A DNA stretch of 24,967 nt from a virus. Under the pieces are notes generated by a model. It had not been told where the DNA came from. It saw only the letters and a list, made by a program, of their open reading frames with translations, and searched no databases. The position numbers and the translations under genes were made by a program. The stretch spans positions 1 through 24,967 of IMG/VR virus record IMGVR_UViG_3300027733_000193; one strand, written 5' to 3'. Below, piece after piece: positions 7,227-15,488 of this stretch. Position 1 is the first letter of the stretch, and each line of letters begins with the position of its first letter.

Positions 7227-9152
7227 ATGTTTACAGAAACAGATTCAAACATAGCCGAAAGACTTTTTTTAGGTAACTTACTTAAACTATTTAAACAACC
7301 TATAAGGATAGGTACTTTAAAATGGGCTGAAACTTACAGAATAATGACTAGCACAGAATCCGCTATTGTAGGTAGGTTTAGTAACAAACCAACACCTTAC
7401 ATGGAATTTGTATATGATTGTGCGGATAATACATCAATTCCTGTAATAGTTGCGGTTAAATCCGCTCAAATAGGTTGGTCAGAAGCAAGCAATAACATTA
7501 TCGGTAAATGGATAGTTTCAGACCCATCAAAGATAATTATGGCATTTCCTAGACTAGCTTCAGCAAGAAACTACTCAAGAGAAAAGATAAAACCTTTTTT
7601 CTCTGGTACTAAAGTTTTGCGGGATTTAATAAATCAAAACGTAGCTAAAGAAAGTTTTAACTACTTTGAGTTTCCTAATGGCTTCTTAAAGTTAATTACA
7701 GCAGGTTCTGTGGGTGAGATGAAGTCCTCCTCCATACCTAGAATTATTATTGAAGAGCCTGATGACTTAAAATCTGATGTAAATGGTCAAGGTGATAGTT
7801 TAGATATTGTAATTGAAAGGCAAAAAACCATACCAACAGTTAGAAAGAAATTAATTTATGGTGGTACACCAACTGATAAAGATTTTAGTAAAGTAGAAGA
7901 TGCTTATAAAAAGTCAAATCAAATGGTGTTTAAAGCAGAATGTCATCATTGTGGTGGTTTACATGAATTAAGCTTTAATAACCTGTTTGAAGATGATTAC
8001 CCAGATAGATACATTGACGAGATTTACGGTACAAAAAACCCTGAGTCTGCTTACTATCTTTGTCCTTTATGTGAAAAACATTGGACTTTTGAAGAGAAAA
8101 AACAAAGTATAGTTAATGGTTTAAAACATGGTAACAAAGGTTGGCATATAACAAAACCTGAGATAACCGATATTTATGGTTTCGCTTTCAATGAATTACT
8201 TTCGTCCTTCCCCGCTTCAAGCTATAAAGAGTTAAGTAAGAAAAGAATTTTAGCAGGCTTAGAGTTAGCTAAAGGTAATGAAGGCAAGATGAAGTCCTTT
8301 GTAAACAATAACATGGGTAAAGCTTATGCTAGTGGTAGTTCAGCGTTAGAAGCAGAGGAAATGAAACTGCTTAGAAGCAATTACCCTGAACATATTGTAC
8401 CAATGGAGGGTTTAGTTTTAACTGCTGGTATAGATGTTCAAGATAATCGTTTTGCTGTAGTTATTCGTGCTTGGGGAAGAAACAACAACTCATGGTTAGT
8501 TAGTTGGTTTGAGATTTTTGGTGATGTAAAAAACCAAGATGATTATATTTGGAAAGAGTTAGCGGATAAAACTGTTTTTGCGGAAATACCTCACATAACA
8601 GGTAAAAAACTGCGGGTTGCTGCGGTTTCTATAGATTCAGGGGATAACACAGAGTTGGTTTATAAATGGGTTTTAGAAATGAACCAATATAACCCGCAAG
8701 TATTCGCAACTAAAGGTGTAAAAGATTTGCGGTTTTCTGATGATGAAATATATCGTGAACCTGCTAACCTAGAGTTTAACGTAACAAAACAATATAGAAA
8801 GAGTATGGCTGAGACTATGGGGGTATCTTTATTCCTTCTAGGCGCACATAAAGCACACAATGAAATATTAAACCGTGTTATTTTAAACAACAATAAAGAA
8901 GCTAGAAGTAACATATATTATTTTAACCAACAAAGTTACGGTATGTATGAAGAACAGATGACTTCATGTAGACGTATTGTTGATGCAAATTCAGGGTATA
9001 ATAAAGCAGTTTATAAACTTATTGCGGGCAAACGTAAAGAAGCTATTGATGCTGAGAAGAATGCTTTACATGCTAGTTATGCTATAGGGTTAAGAAACTA
9101 TGGTTACGAGAATTGGAAAGCTATTGAAGATTACTTATATAATGATAGATAA
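7227..9152 (+). CDS. terL: Terminase large subunit (lambda gpA family)
   Basis: A 641-residue ATPase-nuclease that cuts concatemeric DNA and drives it through the portal. The N-terminal region has the family pattern 'WAETYRIMTSTES...GRFSNKPTPYMEF' at about 33-61. The variant Walker A is KSAQIGWSE at 78-86, comparable to the deviant lambda gpA P-loop, and the Walker B is IIIEE at 173-177. A 'YGGTPTD' motif (211-217) matches the coupling motif region. A CxxC pair at 239/242 with another at 279/282 probably binds zinc. The nuclease domain opens with TAGIDVQDN (399-407), where D403 is the likely first metal ligand. Length equals lambda gpA (641). No clear ribosome-binding site precedes the ATG; coupling to the small-subunit gene four bases upstream is likely. 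Confidence 0.95.
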   Translation: MFTETDSNIAERLFLGNLLKLFKQPIRIGTLKWAETYRIMTSTESAIVGRFSNKPTPYMEFVYDCADNTSIPVIVAVKSAQIGWSEASNNIIGKWIVSDPSKIIMAFPRLASARNYSREKIKPFFSGTKVLRDLINQNVAKESFNYFEFPNGFLKLITAGSVGEMKSSSIPRIIIEEPDDLKSDVNGQGDSLDIVIERQKTIPTVRKKLIYGGTPTDKDFSKVEDAYKKSNQMVFKAECHHCGGLHELSFNNLFEDDYPDRYIDEIYGTKNPESAYYLCPLCEKHWTFEEKKQSIVNGLKHGNKGWHITKPEITDIYGFAFNELLSSFPASSYKELSKKRILAGLELAKGNEGKMKSFVNNNMGKAYASGSSALEAEEMKLLRSNYPEHIVPMEGLVLTAGIDVQDNRFAVVIRAWGRNNNSWLVSWFEIFGDVKNQDDYIWKELADKTVFAEIPHITGKKLRVAAVSIDSGDNTELVYKWVLEMNQYNPQVFATKGVKDLRFSDDEIYREPANLEFNVTKQYRKSMAETMGVSLFLLGAHKAHNEILNRVILNNNKEARSNIYYFNQQSYGMYEEQMTSCRRIVDANSGYNKAVYKLIAGKRKEAIDAEKNALHASYAIGLRNYGYENWKAIEDYLYNDR

Positions 9153-9166
9153 ATTAGGATAAGATA

Positions 9167-9433
9167 ATGATTTTACCTTTAGAAGAAGCTAAAACACAGT
9201 TAACCACTGTAAATGCCGCAATACAAAACTTAATTGAGGGTAAGAGAATTTCTGAATTAAGGGTGGGTTCAGGGGGCTTTCAACGTCTTTTACGTTATCA
9301 GGAAATAACCATAGATTCTTTAAGGGAAATTCAAAAAGAACTTTTAGTCTTAATTGACAGTTATGAGCCTACTAAACCCAAATTCAGAACTAATGCCCAC
9401 ATACCTATGATTGTAACAAAGGATATATATTAA
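9167..9433 (+). CDS. Head-tail joining protein, gpW-like
   Basis: An 88-residue protein in the exact place of lambda W, between the large terminase and the portal. It has two helical segments (LEEAKTQLTTVNAAIQNLIE and 'RLLRYQEITIDSLREIQKELL') flanking a short beta turn 'ISELRVGSGGFQ', as in gpW-type connectors. These sit below the portal and help to hold packaged DNA and to form the tail-binding site. It is slightly longer than gpW (68 residues), with a basic and proline-containing tail. A TAGGATAAG ribosome-binding site precedes the ATG. Its stop overlaps the portal start by one base (TAATG). Confidence 0.75.
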   Translation: MILPLEEAKTQLTTVNAAIQNLIEGKRISELRVGSGGFQRLLRYQEITIDSLREIQKELLVLIDSYEPTKPKFRTNAHIPMIVTKDIY

Positions 9434-10878
9434 TGACTCAGTTTTATGACCCTTATGGGAACTATATCTATGACCCTGTAGAGCAAAGAGCTTTTGAAGG
9501 TTCTAGCACAAATTACAGAAATGCTCAAAGAACTTTACTTTCAGGTGAAGCTGATACTTTAGCCGCTAGGGAAATACTAGCCTTACAGATGAGGTCTGAA
9601 CATGCTGTAAGAAATAACGGGTATGCTAAGACAGCTTTAACAAAGTATATAACTTCAATGGGTTCGGTTAAAGTAAATTGGAAAGATGGTAAAAATAAAG
9701 TACATACTCAGATGCAAGATTATTGGGATGAGTTTGCAGAAAACCCTAACCTAGATGGGTATGGTACTTTATGTAATACTGAAAGTGTGTGGCACTCTTC
9801 TGTGTTTGTTACAGGAAGTGCTTTTACCCGCATGGTTATACGGAAACAAGGAAACAAAAACAAAATACCTTTAAAATTACAAAACATACCAAGTCAGTTA
9901 CACAATGTCTTTTATATGGGAAACAATTCCTCAGATATTGTGAGAAATGGTATAAAATTTGTAGATACAAAACCTGAAACTTACTATTTTAGAAAAGGTA
10001 TACATGAACAGTTATGGTATAACGTATCAAATACCTTCCCACAAGTAGAAATACCCGCAAATGAATTGTTACATATTTTTGTGCGGGAAAGTGCGGGTCA
10101 GTGGATAGGTATTCCTTATTTATCCGCAATTCTATTAAGTCTGTATGAATTAGATGAATTAAATGATGCAACAATAGCAAAACAGAAAGCGGCACAGGCT
10201 ATTGCATGGATTGTAGAAAATACAAACCCACTTAATATGACACCAACAGGCTCACCAATTGTAACAAAAGATAAAGAAAAACAGGATAAGATTGTTTTTA
10301 AATCTACAGGTGGTAACACACAGTATTTGAATAAAGGGGAAAGGATTAACTTTTATCAATCAACAGATATTGGGGCTAACTTACCTGTACTTATAAAAGC
10401 TGAACTACATAGAATAGCCGCTACAGTAGGTATTCCTTACCACAATCTAACAGGTGATACTTCAGGATTAGATTTCTCTTCTATTCGTGCTATAGGTATA
10501 GAGTTAAGAACAAGAATAGAGTACATACATCACATGTACACTATACCTTTAGGTTTAACACCTTTAACAAGTTACTTTAAAAATTTAGGTAAGTTGTACT
10601 CTAAAAAAGTAGGTAATGCTGTTCCTGTATATCAATTACCTAGATGGTATGGTGTAGATGCTTTAAAAGATGCTCAAGCTGATTTACTAGAAGTGCAGTC
10701 GGGTTTCTCAACTTTAGAATCAAAATTAGATGAAAGGCATACAACCTTTGAGCAGATTATGGCAGACAGGGATAAAATTAAAGAGAGTGGTTTAGACCAT
10801 CTTCTCTCAACTGAAACAAATACTATGACAAATCAAATGGGCAATACACAAGCTAACCCTAAATCAACTACAGCATAA
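9433..10878 (+). CDS. Portal protein (lambda gpB family)
   Basis: A 481-residue protein that forms the dodecameric DNA channel at one capsid vertex. The N-terminal 'ARE...RSEHAVRNNGYAKTAL' with a following 'WHSSVFVTGSAFTRMVIRKQ' segment and the long helix 'LDELNDATIAKQKAAQAIAW' agree with the lambda portal family, as does 'LHRIAATVGIPYHNLTGDTS' followed by 'SSIRAIGIELRTRIEYIHH'. The polar Asn/Gln/Thr-rich tail (from about 455) is typical of a disordered C-terminus, which lambda gpB loses by proteolysis. Slightly shorter than gpB (533). The start overlaps the stop of the gpW-like gene. Downstream lie 64 bases with a strong promoter. Confidence 0.92.
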   Translation: MTQFYDPYGNYIYDPVEQRAFEGSSTNYRNAQRTLLSGEADTLAAREILALQMRSEHAVRNNGYAKTALTKYITSMGSVKVNWKDGKNKVHTQMQDYWDEFAENPNLDGYGTLCNTESVWHSSVFVTGSAFTRMVIRKQGNKNKIPLKLQNIPSQLHNVFYMGNNSSDIVRNGIKFVDTKPETYYFRKGIHEQLWYNVSNTFPQVEIPANELLHIFVRESAGQWIGIPYLSAILLSLYELDELNDATIAKQKAAQAIAWIVENTNPLNMTPTGSPIVTKDKEKQDKIVFKSTGGNTQYLNKGERINFYQSTDIGANLPVLIKAELHRIAATVGIPYHNLTGDTSGLDFSSIRAIGIELRTRIEYIHHMYTIPLGLTPLTSYFKNLGKLYSKKVGNAVPVYQLPRWYGVDALKDAQADLLEVQSGFSTLESKLDERHTTFEQIMADRDKIKESGLDHLLSTETNTMTNQMGNTQANPKSTTA

Positions 10879-10886
10879 ACAAAGTG

Positions 10887-10916
10887 TTGACGTATACTTA
10901 TTGTTAATAGTATAAT
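10887..10916 (+). promoter_or_regulatory. Near-consensus sigma70-type promoter before the protease-capsid genes
   Basis: TTGACG (10887-10892) and TATAAT (10911-10916) are separated by 18 bases. The -10 box is a perfect match and the -35 box matches five of six positions. It lies in the longest gap of the rightward operon. A start site near 10923 would give a leader of about 20 bases, containing the AAGGG ribosome-binding site of the protease gene. It could give capsid genes transcription that does not depend on the upstream operon promoter. Confidence 0.75.
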
Positions 10917-10942
10917 CAAGTAACTTTAAAAAGGGTTTCTAT

Positions 10943-12175
10943 ATGAAATACGGTAGACTTTTAACTAGATTATATAACCAACCGCTCGCAATAGCTCAAA
11001 GTAAGTTAGATATTCTAACATCTGAAGTTACTTTAAAGTTACTTGCGGGTGAAACATTACCAACTTTAGATAGCAAAAGTAAAGAAAATACTTTCATAGG
11101 TAGCCCAGCTATCATTAATGTATTCGATACTTTAGTTTCTAAAAATGGTGTTGGTGACAGTGGCAGCACAAGTTATGAATCTGTAACAAGACAAATAAAC
11201 CAAGCAATTTCAACAGGACAACAAAAAATACTATTTTATATTGATAGTTCTGGTGGTGAAGTTAGCGGTTTATTTGCTCTTGCTGCCTTCATAGCTTCTT
11301 TACCTATCAAACATGGTATAGAAACTGTAGCAGTAACTGATGGTATGGCTGCTTCGGCTGCCTATGTTTTAGCATCTTCGGCACAGAAATTGTATGCAAC
11401 ATCATCTTCTATACTAGGTTCTATTGGTGTTATAATGACTTTGGTTAATGTAACTGAAGCGGATAAACAAGCGGGAATTAAGTATACAGTTTTAAGAAGT
11501 AAAGCGGATAAAGCCTTACTAAACCCGCATGAAGATTTTACACCTAAAGCTATAGAAGATGCTGTAAAAATGTTATCTGAACTGGACAACATAATGAATG
11601 AAGCTATCATGTCTTCACGAAAAATGTTAAGTAAATCTGTTATAGATAGTTTAGCTGGTTCTACTGTTCTAGCTGAAGAAGCTTTATCACTGGGATTAAT
11701 AGATGGTATTGTTACTTCCTTAGATGATGTTATCAATACTGAAATAAAAATCAACACAATAACCAACAAAAAGGACAACAATATGACCTTAGAAGAAGCC
11801 TTAGCAAAGAACATTGAATTAAGTTCTGAGCTACAAGCAGTTAAAGCAAACCAAACTTTGGAAATTTCTAAAGCTAAGTTATCTGAACAAACAAGAATTG
11901 TAAGTATTTTAGAAGCCGCAAGCACTTTTAATTTATCTACAGATTTTGCGGTTAAACGTATTAAAGCTAATTCTTCCGTAGAAGATGCTGTAGAAATGTT
12001 TGAAGGTATTAAAGAAGCTTTGCAAATGTCAAATAGTTTAGATACTTCAATTGCGGCTCAAAGCACTTTAAATGAAGAAATGTTAGCAAAAAATGTACCA
12101 GAAGACTTTTTATCTTCTCTTATTGGTGCTGTAGATAAAATTCAATCACAAGACTTATATAAAGGGGTTAAATAA
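10943..12175 (+). CDS. Head maturation protease (S49 / lambda gpC-like) with C-terminal scaffold
   Basis: A 410-residue ClpP-fold serine protease fused to a scaffold domain. The oxyanion-type motif is DSSGGEVSG at 101-109. The nucleophile is Ser138 in DGMAASAAY, and Lys190 in 'SKADKALLNP' is the likely general base. The Ser-Lys spacing of 52 residues equals that I recall for lambda gpC (S166/K218). Residues about 195-265 complete the S49 fold (LAEEALSLGLIDGI). After an Asn/Lys linker comes a helical scaffold region (about 281-410) that can also be made from an internal start at 11783. The protease cleaves scaffold and portal tails during prohead maturation. The ATG follows AAGGG with ideal spacing. 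The stop overlaps the next start (TAATG). Confidence 0.9.
   Translation: MKYGRLLTRLYNQPLAIAQSKLDILTSEVTLKLLAGETLPTLDSKSKENTFIGSPAIINVFDTLVSKNGVGDSGSTSYESVTRQINQAISTGQQKILFYIDSSGGEVSGLFALAAFIASLPIKHGIETVAVTDGMAASAAYVLASSAQKLYATSSSILGSIGVIMTLVNVTEADKQAGIKYTVLRSKADKALLNPHEDFTPKAIEDAVKMLSELDNIMNEAIMSSRKMLSKSVIDSLAGSTVLAEEALSLGLIDGIVTSLDDVINTEIKINTITNKKDNNMTLEEALAKNIELSSELQAVKANQTLEISKAKLSEQTRIVSILEAASTFNLSTDFAVKRIKANSSVEDAVEMFEGIKEALQMSNSLDTSIAAQSTLNEEMLAKNVPEDFLSSLIGAVDKIQSQDLYKGVK
11771..11785 (+). promoter_or_regulatory. Internal ribosome-binding site for the nested scaffold
   Basis: AAGGA at 11771-11775 lies 7 bases before an in-frame ATG at 11783 (codon 281 of the protease gene). It is as good as the ribosome-binding sites of the main genes in this window. 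Its placement exactly at the protease-scaffold junction supports a real internal start. Confidence 0.8.
11783..12175 (+). CDS. Scaffold protein nested in the protease gene (Nu3-like)
   Basis: An in-frame internal ATG gives a 130-residue protein identical to the C-terminal part of the protease. It is helical and polar: 'MTLEEALAKNIELSSELQAV' begins a probable coiled coil, 'EQTRIVSILEAASTF' and 'NSSVEDAVEMFEGIKEAL' are further helices, and the C-terminus carries 'EDFLSSLIGAVDKIQSQDLY', a likely capsid-binding helix. In lambda, scaffold Nu3 is made from such an internal start within gene C and guides the assembly of the capsid before being degraded. The start here has its own good ribosome-binding site. 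Independent synthesis is inferred, not shown. Confidence 0.75.
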   Translation: MTLEEALAKNIELSSELQAVKANQTLEISKAKLSEQTRIVSILEAASTFNLSTDFAVKRIKANSSVEDAVEMFEGIKEALQMSNSLDTSIAAQSTLNEEMLAKNVPEDFLSSLIGAVDKIQSQDLYKGVK

Positions 12176-12627
12176 TGGCTGATTATAATGGTGGTTTTGT
12201 AAATTACCCTGATAGAGTAACCAAGAAAACCTTTTTTCGTGCAGATGACAGACAAACTAAAACAGTAACCATTAAATCAGGTCAAGTTTTAAAAGCTCTA
12301 AGTTTTGTAGAGACTGATTCTGCGGGTAAAGCTATTGCTCATAGTGGGGTTGTAGGTGGAAAAAAGATTGCGGGTGTGACAGTATTTGATGTTGATGCTT
12401 CTGCGGGTGATGTAGAAGCAAGTATTTATACTGAAGCTAGTTTCTGGGCTAGTGCTTTAGTTTGGTCAGTTGATGCTTTAACACAAACAATTGATAAGTT
12501 TGATGGTACAACTGTTGCTGTTACTGCTTATGATACAGGTTGTACTACAGATTTACTTAAACAAAAATTCGTTGAAGGTACTGAATTTGAACCTTTAGGA
12601 TTCTTAACTGCTGGGGAGCAATTATAA
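12175..12627 (+). CDS. Head decoration protein (lambda gpD-like)
   Basis: A 150-residue protein fitting the head decoration family, which forms trimers at capsid threefold sites and stabilises the expanded shell. Typical elements are the 'TKTVTIKSGQVLKALSFVET' segment, followed by 'KIAGVTVFDVDASAGDVEAS', and 'ASFWASALVWSVDALTQTID'. The last helix region ends 'FEPLGFLTAGEQL'. It is longer than gpD (110 residues), as in many relatives. It lies between the protease-scaffold and the major capsid gene, exactly as in lambda. AAGGGG precedes the ATG, which overlaps the previous stop by one base; the next start overlaps in the same way. Confidence 0.9.
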   Translation: MADYNGGFVNYPDRVTKKTFFRADDRQTKTVTIKSGQVLKALSFVETDSAGKAIAHSGVVGGKKIAGVTVFDVDASAGDVEASIYTEASFWASALVWSVDALTQTIDKFDGTTVAVTAYDTGCTTDLLKQKFVEGTEFEPLGFLTAGEQL

Positions 12628-13814
12628 TGGCACTTACTTTTCTTGACCCTTACCAAGCCAGTAAGGTTTTATCAGGTGTAATTCCTGCAAACAAAGTTAA
12701 AAGACCTAATTGGTTACAATCTTTTTTCTCTAATGTAAGTTCAACTGAAAAAGATACTGTAAACTTTGATGTAGAATTCACTGCAAAAAATACTATGGGT
12801 ATGTTTGTTTTACCTGAAGTAGATGTTACACCAATTACTTTAAATGAGTTTGGTACAAAAGAATTACGTTTTTCTTATGCTAAAGAAGGTTTGAATTCTC
12901 CTGATTATGAAGAAATCAATGTACGTCAATTAGGGCAGGCTTTTGGTGTTCAAGATGTTATGGCTAATGAAGCTATGAATCTTCGCTCAAAACTAGCTTT
13001 GGCTGAACAAAGATTTGAAAACCTGTTTGAATTGACTGCAACAAATATTTTAATTTACGGGGGTTATGAAGCTTCTTCAGAAAAACATCCTAAAATTAGA
13101 TATTCTTTTGGTCGTAAAGTTATTACTTCTACATCAGATTTTAATTCTGATTTAGTTCCTTCAGTTAACTTAACTACTACAGCAGTCAAAGCTGCTTGGG
13201 ACGCTTCACAAGTAATTATGCCTGTTTTATCAGGTACTTACAGTGATGGTAGACGTGCATGGTCTAAAGCAAACATTACAGCTAAGACAGCTACACCTGT
13301 TTTAGATTTGGTTAAAATGTATGAAACTGCTAAATATCGTGCGGGTACTGAAGCTTGTTTAATGTCAGCAGATGCTTATGAAGCTTTTAATTTTGATTTG
13401 ATTACAAATTACAAAGACGCTTCTGTAACTACTTTAGATGTTATGTTACGCACACAACAAGATATTTTACCAAGAATTAAAGATGTACAAGGTTTGACTT
13501 ATAAAAGGTCATACCCACTTGGTAATGGGGAATTAATTGATATTCATGTATATGATGGTTTCTATCATACAAGAACATCAGGTGCAGCAACTAAGTATGT
13601 TCCAGATGGTTTTGTTGTTTTAATCCCACCTTCAGAAAACGGTATTAAGGTTTACGGAAGAATTAAACACCCTAGAGCTAATTACTCTGCTATGCCTAGA
13701 TGGATTAACTATTGGGAAGATGTTAAAACTGGTAAACGTGAATGGGAAATTCATACAAACTTCCTTATGGGACATACAGATATTGATTCTGTTGTCTGTT
13801 GGAAAGTTTTGTAA
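12627..13814 (+). CDS. Major capsid protein (lambda gpE family)
   Basis: A 395-residue HK97-fold coat protein. The sequence 'LDPYQASKVLSGVIPANKVK' followed by 'WLQSFFSNVSSTEKDTVNFD' and 'VLPEVDVTPITLNEFGTKEL' is typical of the gpE family, as are 'RSKLALAEQRFENLFELTAT' (long helix), a central 'MSADAYEAF' segment, and the end 'RANYSAMPRWINYWEDVKTG' / 'GKREWEIHTNFLMGHTDIDS'. It is larger than lambda gpE (341 residues). GGGGAG is the ribosome-binding site. No terminator follows; the next gene starts 13 bases on. Confidence 0.92.
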   Translation: MALTFLDPYQASKVLSGVIPANKVKRPNWLQSFFSNVSSTEKDTVNFDVEFTAKNTMGMFVLPEVDVTPITLNEFGTKELRFSYAKEGLNSPDYEEINVRQLGQAFGVQDVMANEAMNLRSKLALAEQRFENLFELTATNILIYGGYEASSEKHPKIRYSFGRKVITSTSDFNSDLVPSVNLTTTAVKAAWDASQVIMPVLSGTYSDGRRAWSKANITAKTATPVLDLVKMYETAKYRAGTEACLMSADAYEAFNFDLITNYKDASVTTLDVMLRTQQDILPRIKDVQGLTYKRSYPLGNGELIDIHVYDGFYHTRTSGAATKYVPDGFVVLIPPSENGIKVYGRIKHPRANYSAMPRWINYWEDVKTGKREWEIHTNFLMGHTDIDSVVCWKVL

Positions 13815-13827
13815 GTAGGATAAGTTA

Positions 13828-14508
13828 ATGGCGGTCAGCATAGATTTTTCTGAATTATATAAGGTACATCAACAACTTATAGATTATAAAGACATTTCTA
13901 TAGCTGAACCGTTAATTACAAAATCTTTTGTTAAGTTTAATGATGTTTTAGGTGATAGGGTTAGTAAGTTATATGCTCACCCTAAAAAATTAAATGATAT
14001 ATCAACTAATTTACATGGACTTCCTAAATTAGTTAATAAAGGTATGTTAGAGTATTCGGTAACTTATCCACATAGGTTAACAAGTTTGACTGAATATCCT
14101 TTACTTAAAGAAAAAGTAGCAACACCTACAGCAAAATTCCCAAAAAGAATGCCTAACAGTTACGTTATTTGGACTCCTTCTAGGTTTGCTGAACAGGTTA
14201 GTGTTATTATTAGAAGGGGTAAACCTTTAGTAACATCTAGGACAAACAAAAACTTAAAGGGTTTTCATAATAAAAGCCGTAATGTTATAATGGCTAGAAA
14301 ACAAAAAGCTACTTGGAAAGTATACCCTTCTTATCTTGTTGAAGGTGAGAGAGCACCATATAGTGAAATATACGCACCTAGTTTAGCTCAGTTAGGAAGT
14401 ATTACTTTTGATAAAGACCCTACAGTGATTTTATCTGTTGATTTTTTATACGAAGATATACAAAACATTCTGCTTGACAATGCTACAATTTTGCTTACAA
14501 AAGGTTAG
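13828..14508 (+). CDS. Tail completion protein (lambda gpZ-like), tentative
   Basis: A 226-residue basic protein without a decisive motif. Its size, basic middle ('KEKVATPTAKFPKRMPNSYV', 'SRTNKNLKGFHNKSRN') and end 'VDFLYEDIQNILLDN', plus the segment 'YPSYLVEGERAPYSEIYAPS', suggest the gpZ/HK97-gp10-like family of tail completion proteins, which bind the head-proximal end of the tail so that it can join the head. It is the first gene after the major capsid protein; lambda has two small genes (FI, FII) before Z, so the order differs here. TAGGATAAG precedes the ATG. The stop is one base from the next start. Confidence 0.5.
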   Translation: MAVSIDFSELYKVHQQLIDYKDISIAEPLITKSFVKFNDVLGDRVSKLYAHPKKLNDISTNLHGLPKLVNKGMLEYSVTYPHRLTSLTEYPLLKEKVATPTAKFPKRMPNSYVIWTPSRFAEQVSVIIRRGKPLVTSRTNKNLKGFHNKSRNVIMARKQKATWKVYPSYLVEGERAPYSEIYAPSLAQLGSITFDKDPTVILSVDFLYEDIQNILLDNATILLTKG

Positions 14509-14509
14509 T

Positions 14510-14827
14510 ATGTTAGAATCAGAAGATGAAATAGCAATTATTTTAGATACTTTAGGTGAGAATCTTGAATTTGACTTTGGTTTAGTGAAAGGTATTCCAG
14601 AGCAAGTAGTCTATTCAGTACAAGGTTTAAATTCTATCTACGATATTGAAAAACAAGATACATCATTTTATATAAATTACCTTGACTTTTATCAACATAA
14701 GATAGAGGTTAAAGATAGATTTATGTATCTTATTCGTGATGCTGAATATACGTTTGAGGTAACATCTTACTCAGTAATGTTAGATGGTTGGGTTGTTTTA
14801 AAAGTAAATTTGTTGGGACTTAATTAA
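14510..14827 (+). CDS. Head-tail stopper / neck protein (gpFII-like), tentative
   Basis: A 105-residue acidic protein, MLESEDEIAIILDTLGENLE... with a beta-rich second half. The terminal pattern 'AEYTFEVTSYSVMLDGWVVL' followed by 'KVNLLGLN' is what I expect for small beta-barrel neck proteins of the gpFII or stopper type, which plug the connector and receive the tail. I choose the ATG at 14510, one base after the previous stop with AAAGG upstream. A longer frame opens at 14438 but would overlap the previous gene by about 70 bases and begins with an uncharacteristic Cys/Phe-rich segment. The stop overlaps the next start (TAATG). Confidence 0.5.
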   Translation: MLESEDEIAIILDTLGENLEFDFGLVKGIPEQVVYSVQGLNSIYDIEKQDTSFYINYLDFYQHKIEVKDRFMYLIRDAEYTFEVTSYSVMLDGWVVLKVNLLGLN

Positions 14828-15240
14828 TGTATAATGAACAATTACTTATTGATGTTATTAAAAGTAAAACAAGTTACATTGTTGAATTGGCTGAAGACAG
14901 TACAATTGAATTGGTTAACGTAAATTCTGTAACAACACCAAGAGTTTATGTAGGACATTTAGGTATAAAACCTGAAAATCCAAACAATTACCATGTTAAT
15001 GGTTATAACGAATTTGAAAATCCTAGTATATTGCTTACATCTATTCAATTTATTTGTGATAGAAATCAACTAGCGGAAGTGCGGACTAATATAGCGGAAG
15101 CTTATAGAAATTTTACACCTTTTGCGGGTGACAGTGATTATTCTAGTTTAATTTTTATGGAAGCTCAGGCTATAGCTAAAACAGGTAATAAAATGTGGTG
15201 GCAAGAAATTGTAGGTTTAATTTTCCCAAGAATATCATAA
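14827..15240 (+). CDS. Tail terminator protein (lambda gpU-like)
   Basis: A 137-residue protein likely to cap the tail tube at its head-proximal end and fix its length. The alternating alpha/beta pattern fits the gpU family: an N-terminal helix 'NEQLLIDVIKSK', strands 'PRVYVGHLGIKPENPN', 'SILLTSIQFICDRNQLAEVR' and the terminal 'GNKMWWQEIVGLIFPRIS', whose 'W...IVGLIFPR' ending is characteristic of tail terminators in my recollection. It is close in length to gpU (131 residues). It lies two genes before the tail tube, as expected. The start overlaps the preceding stop by one base. Confidence 0.65.
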   Translation: MYNEQLLIDVIKSKTSYIVELAEDSTIELVNVNSVTTPRVYVGHLGIKPENPNNYHVNGYNEFENPSILLTSIQFICDRNQLAEVRTNIAEAYRNFTPFAGDSDYSSLIFMEAQAIAKTGNKMWWQEIVGLIFPRIS

Positions 15241-15253
15241 AAGAGAGAAATAT

Positions 15254-15478
15254 ATGTCAATTTATATAGAAAATCCTGATGGAACAGTTCAAGTGTTAGT
15301 TGAAGATTATTCTTCAGGTGATTTTGCTAACTTAACAGGTGATGGTGTGACAACCTTACCAAGTTTAGGTAATGATAGTTTAGCTTTAAAGTCAGAAGTA
15401 ACGGGTTTGAAAACTTCTTTAGATGCTTTAATTGCGGATTTAGATTCAGTAATGGTTTTAAACCAACCAACCATATAA
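15254..15478 (+). CDS. Small protein of unknown function between tail terminator and tail tube
   Basis: A 74-residue acidic protein (MSIYIENPDGTVQVLVEDYS...) not recognised. It has a short beta opening, a Gly/Thr-rich middle ('NLTGDGVTTLPSLGN') and a predicted helix 'LKSEVTGLKTSLDALIADLD' with heptad character, then an unusual end 'VLNQPTI'. The middle and helix recall fibre-type linker repeats rather than enzymes. AGAGAG lies upstream of the ATG, and the tube gene follows after 10 bases, so it is co-transcribed with tail genes. It could be a minor tail protein or an adaptor; nothing in lambda corresponds. Confidence 0.6.
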   Translation: MSIYIENPDGTVQVLVEDYSSGDFANLTGDGVTTLPSLGNDSLALKSEVTGLKTSLDALIADLDSVMVLNQPTI

Positions 15479-15488
15479 GAGGTATATA

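Noticed and set aside
14438-14827. Longer start for the FII-like gene at 14438
   Set aside because: It would overlap the previous gene by about 70 bases; the ATG at 14510 has AAAGG upstream and sits one base after the previous stop.
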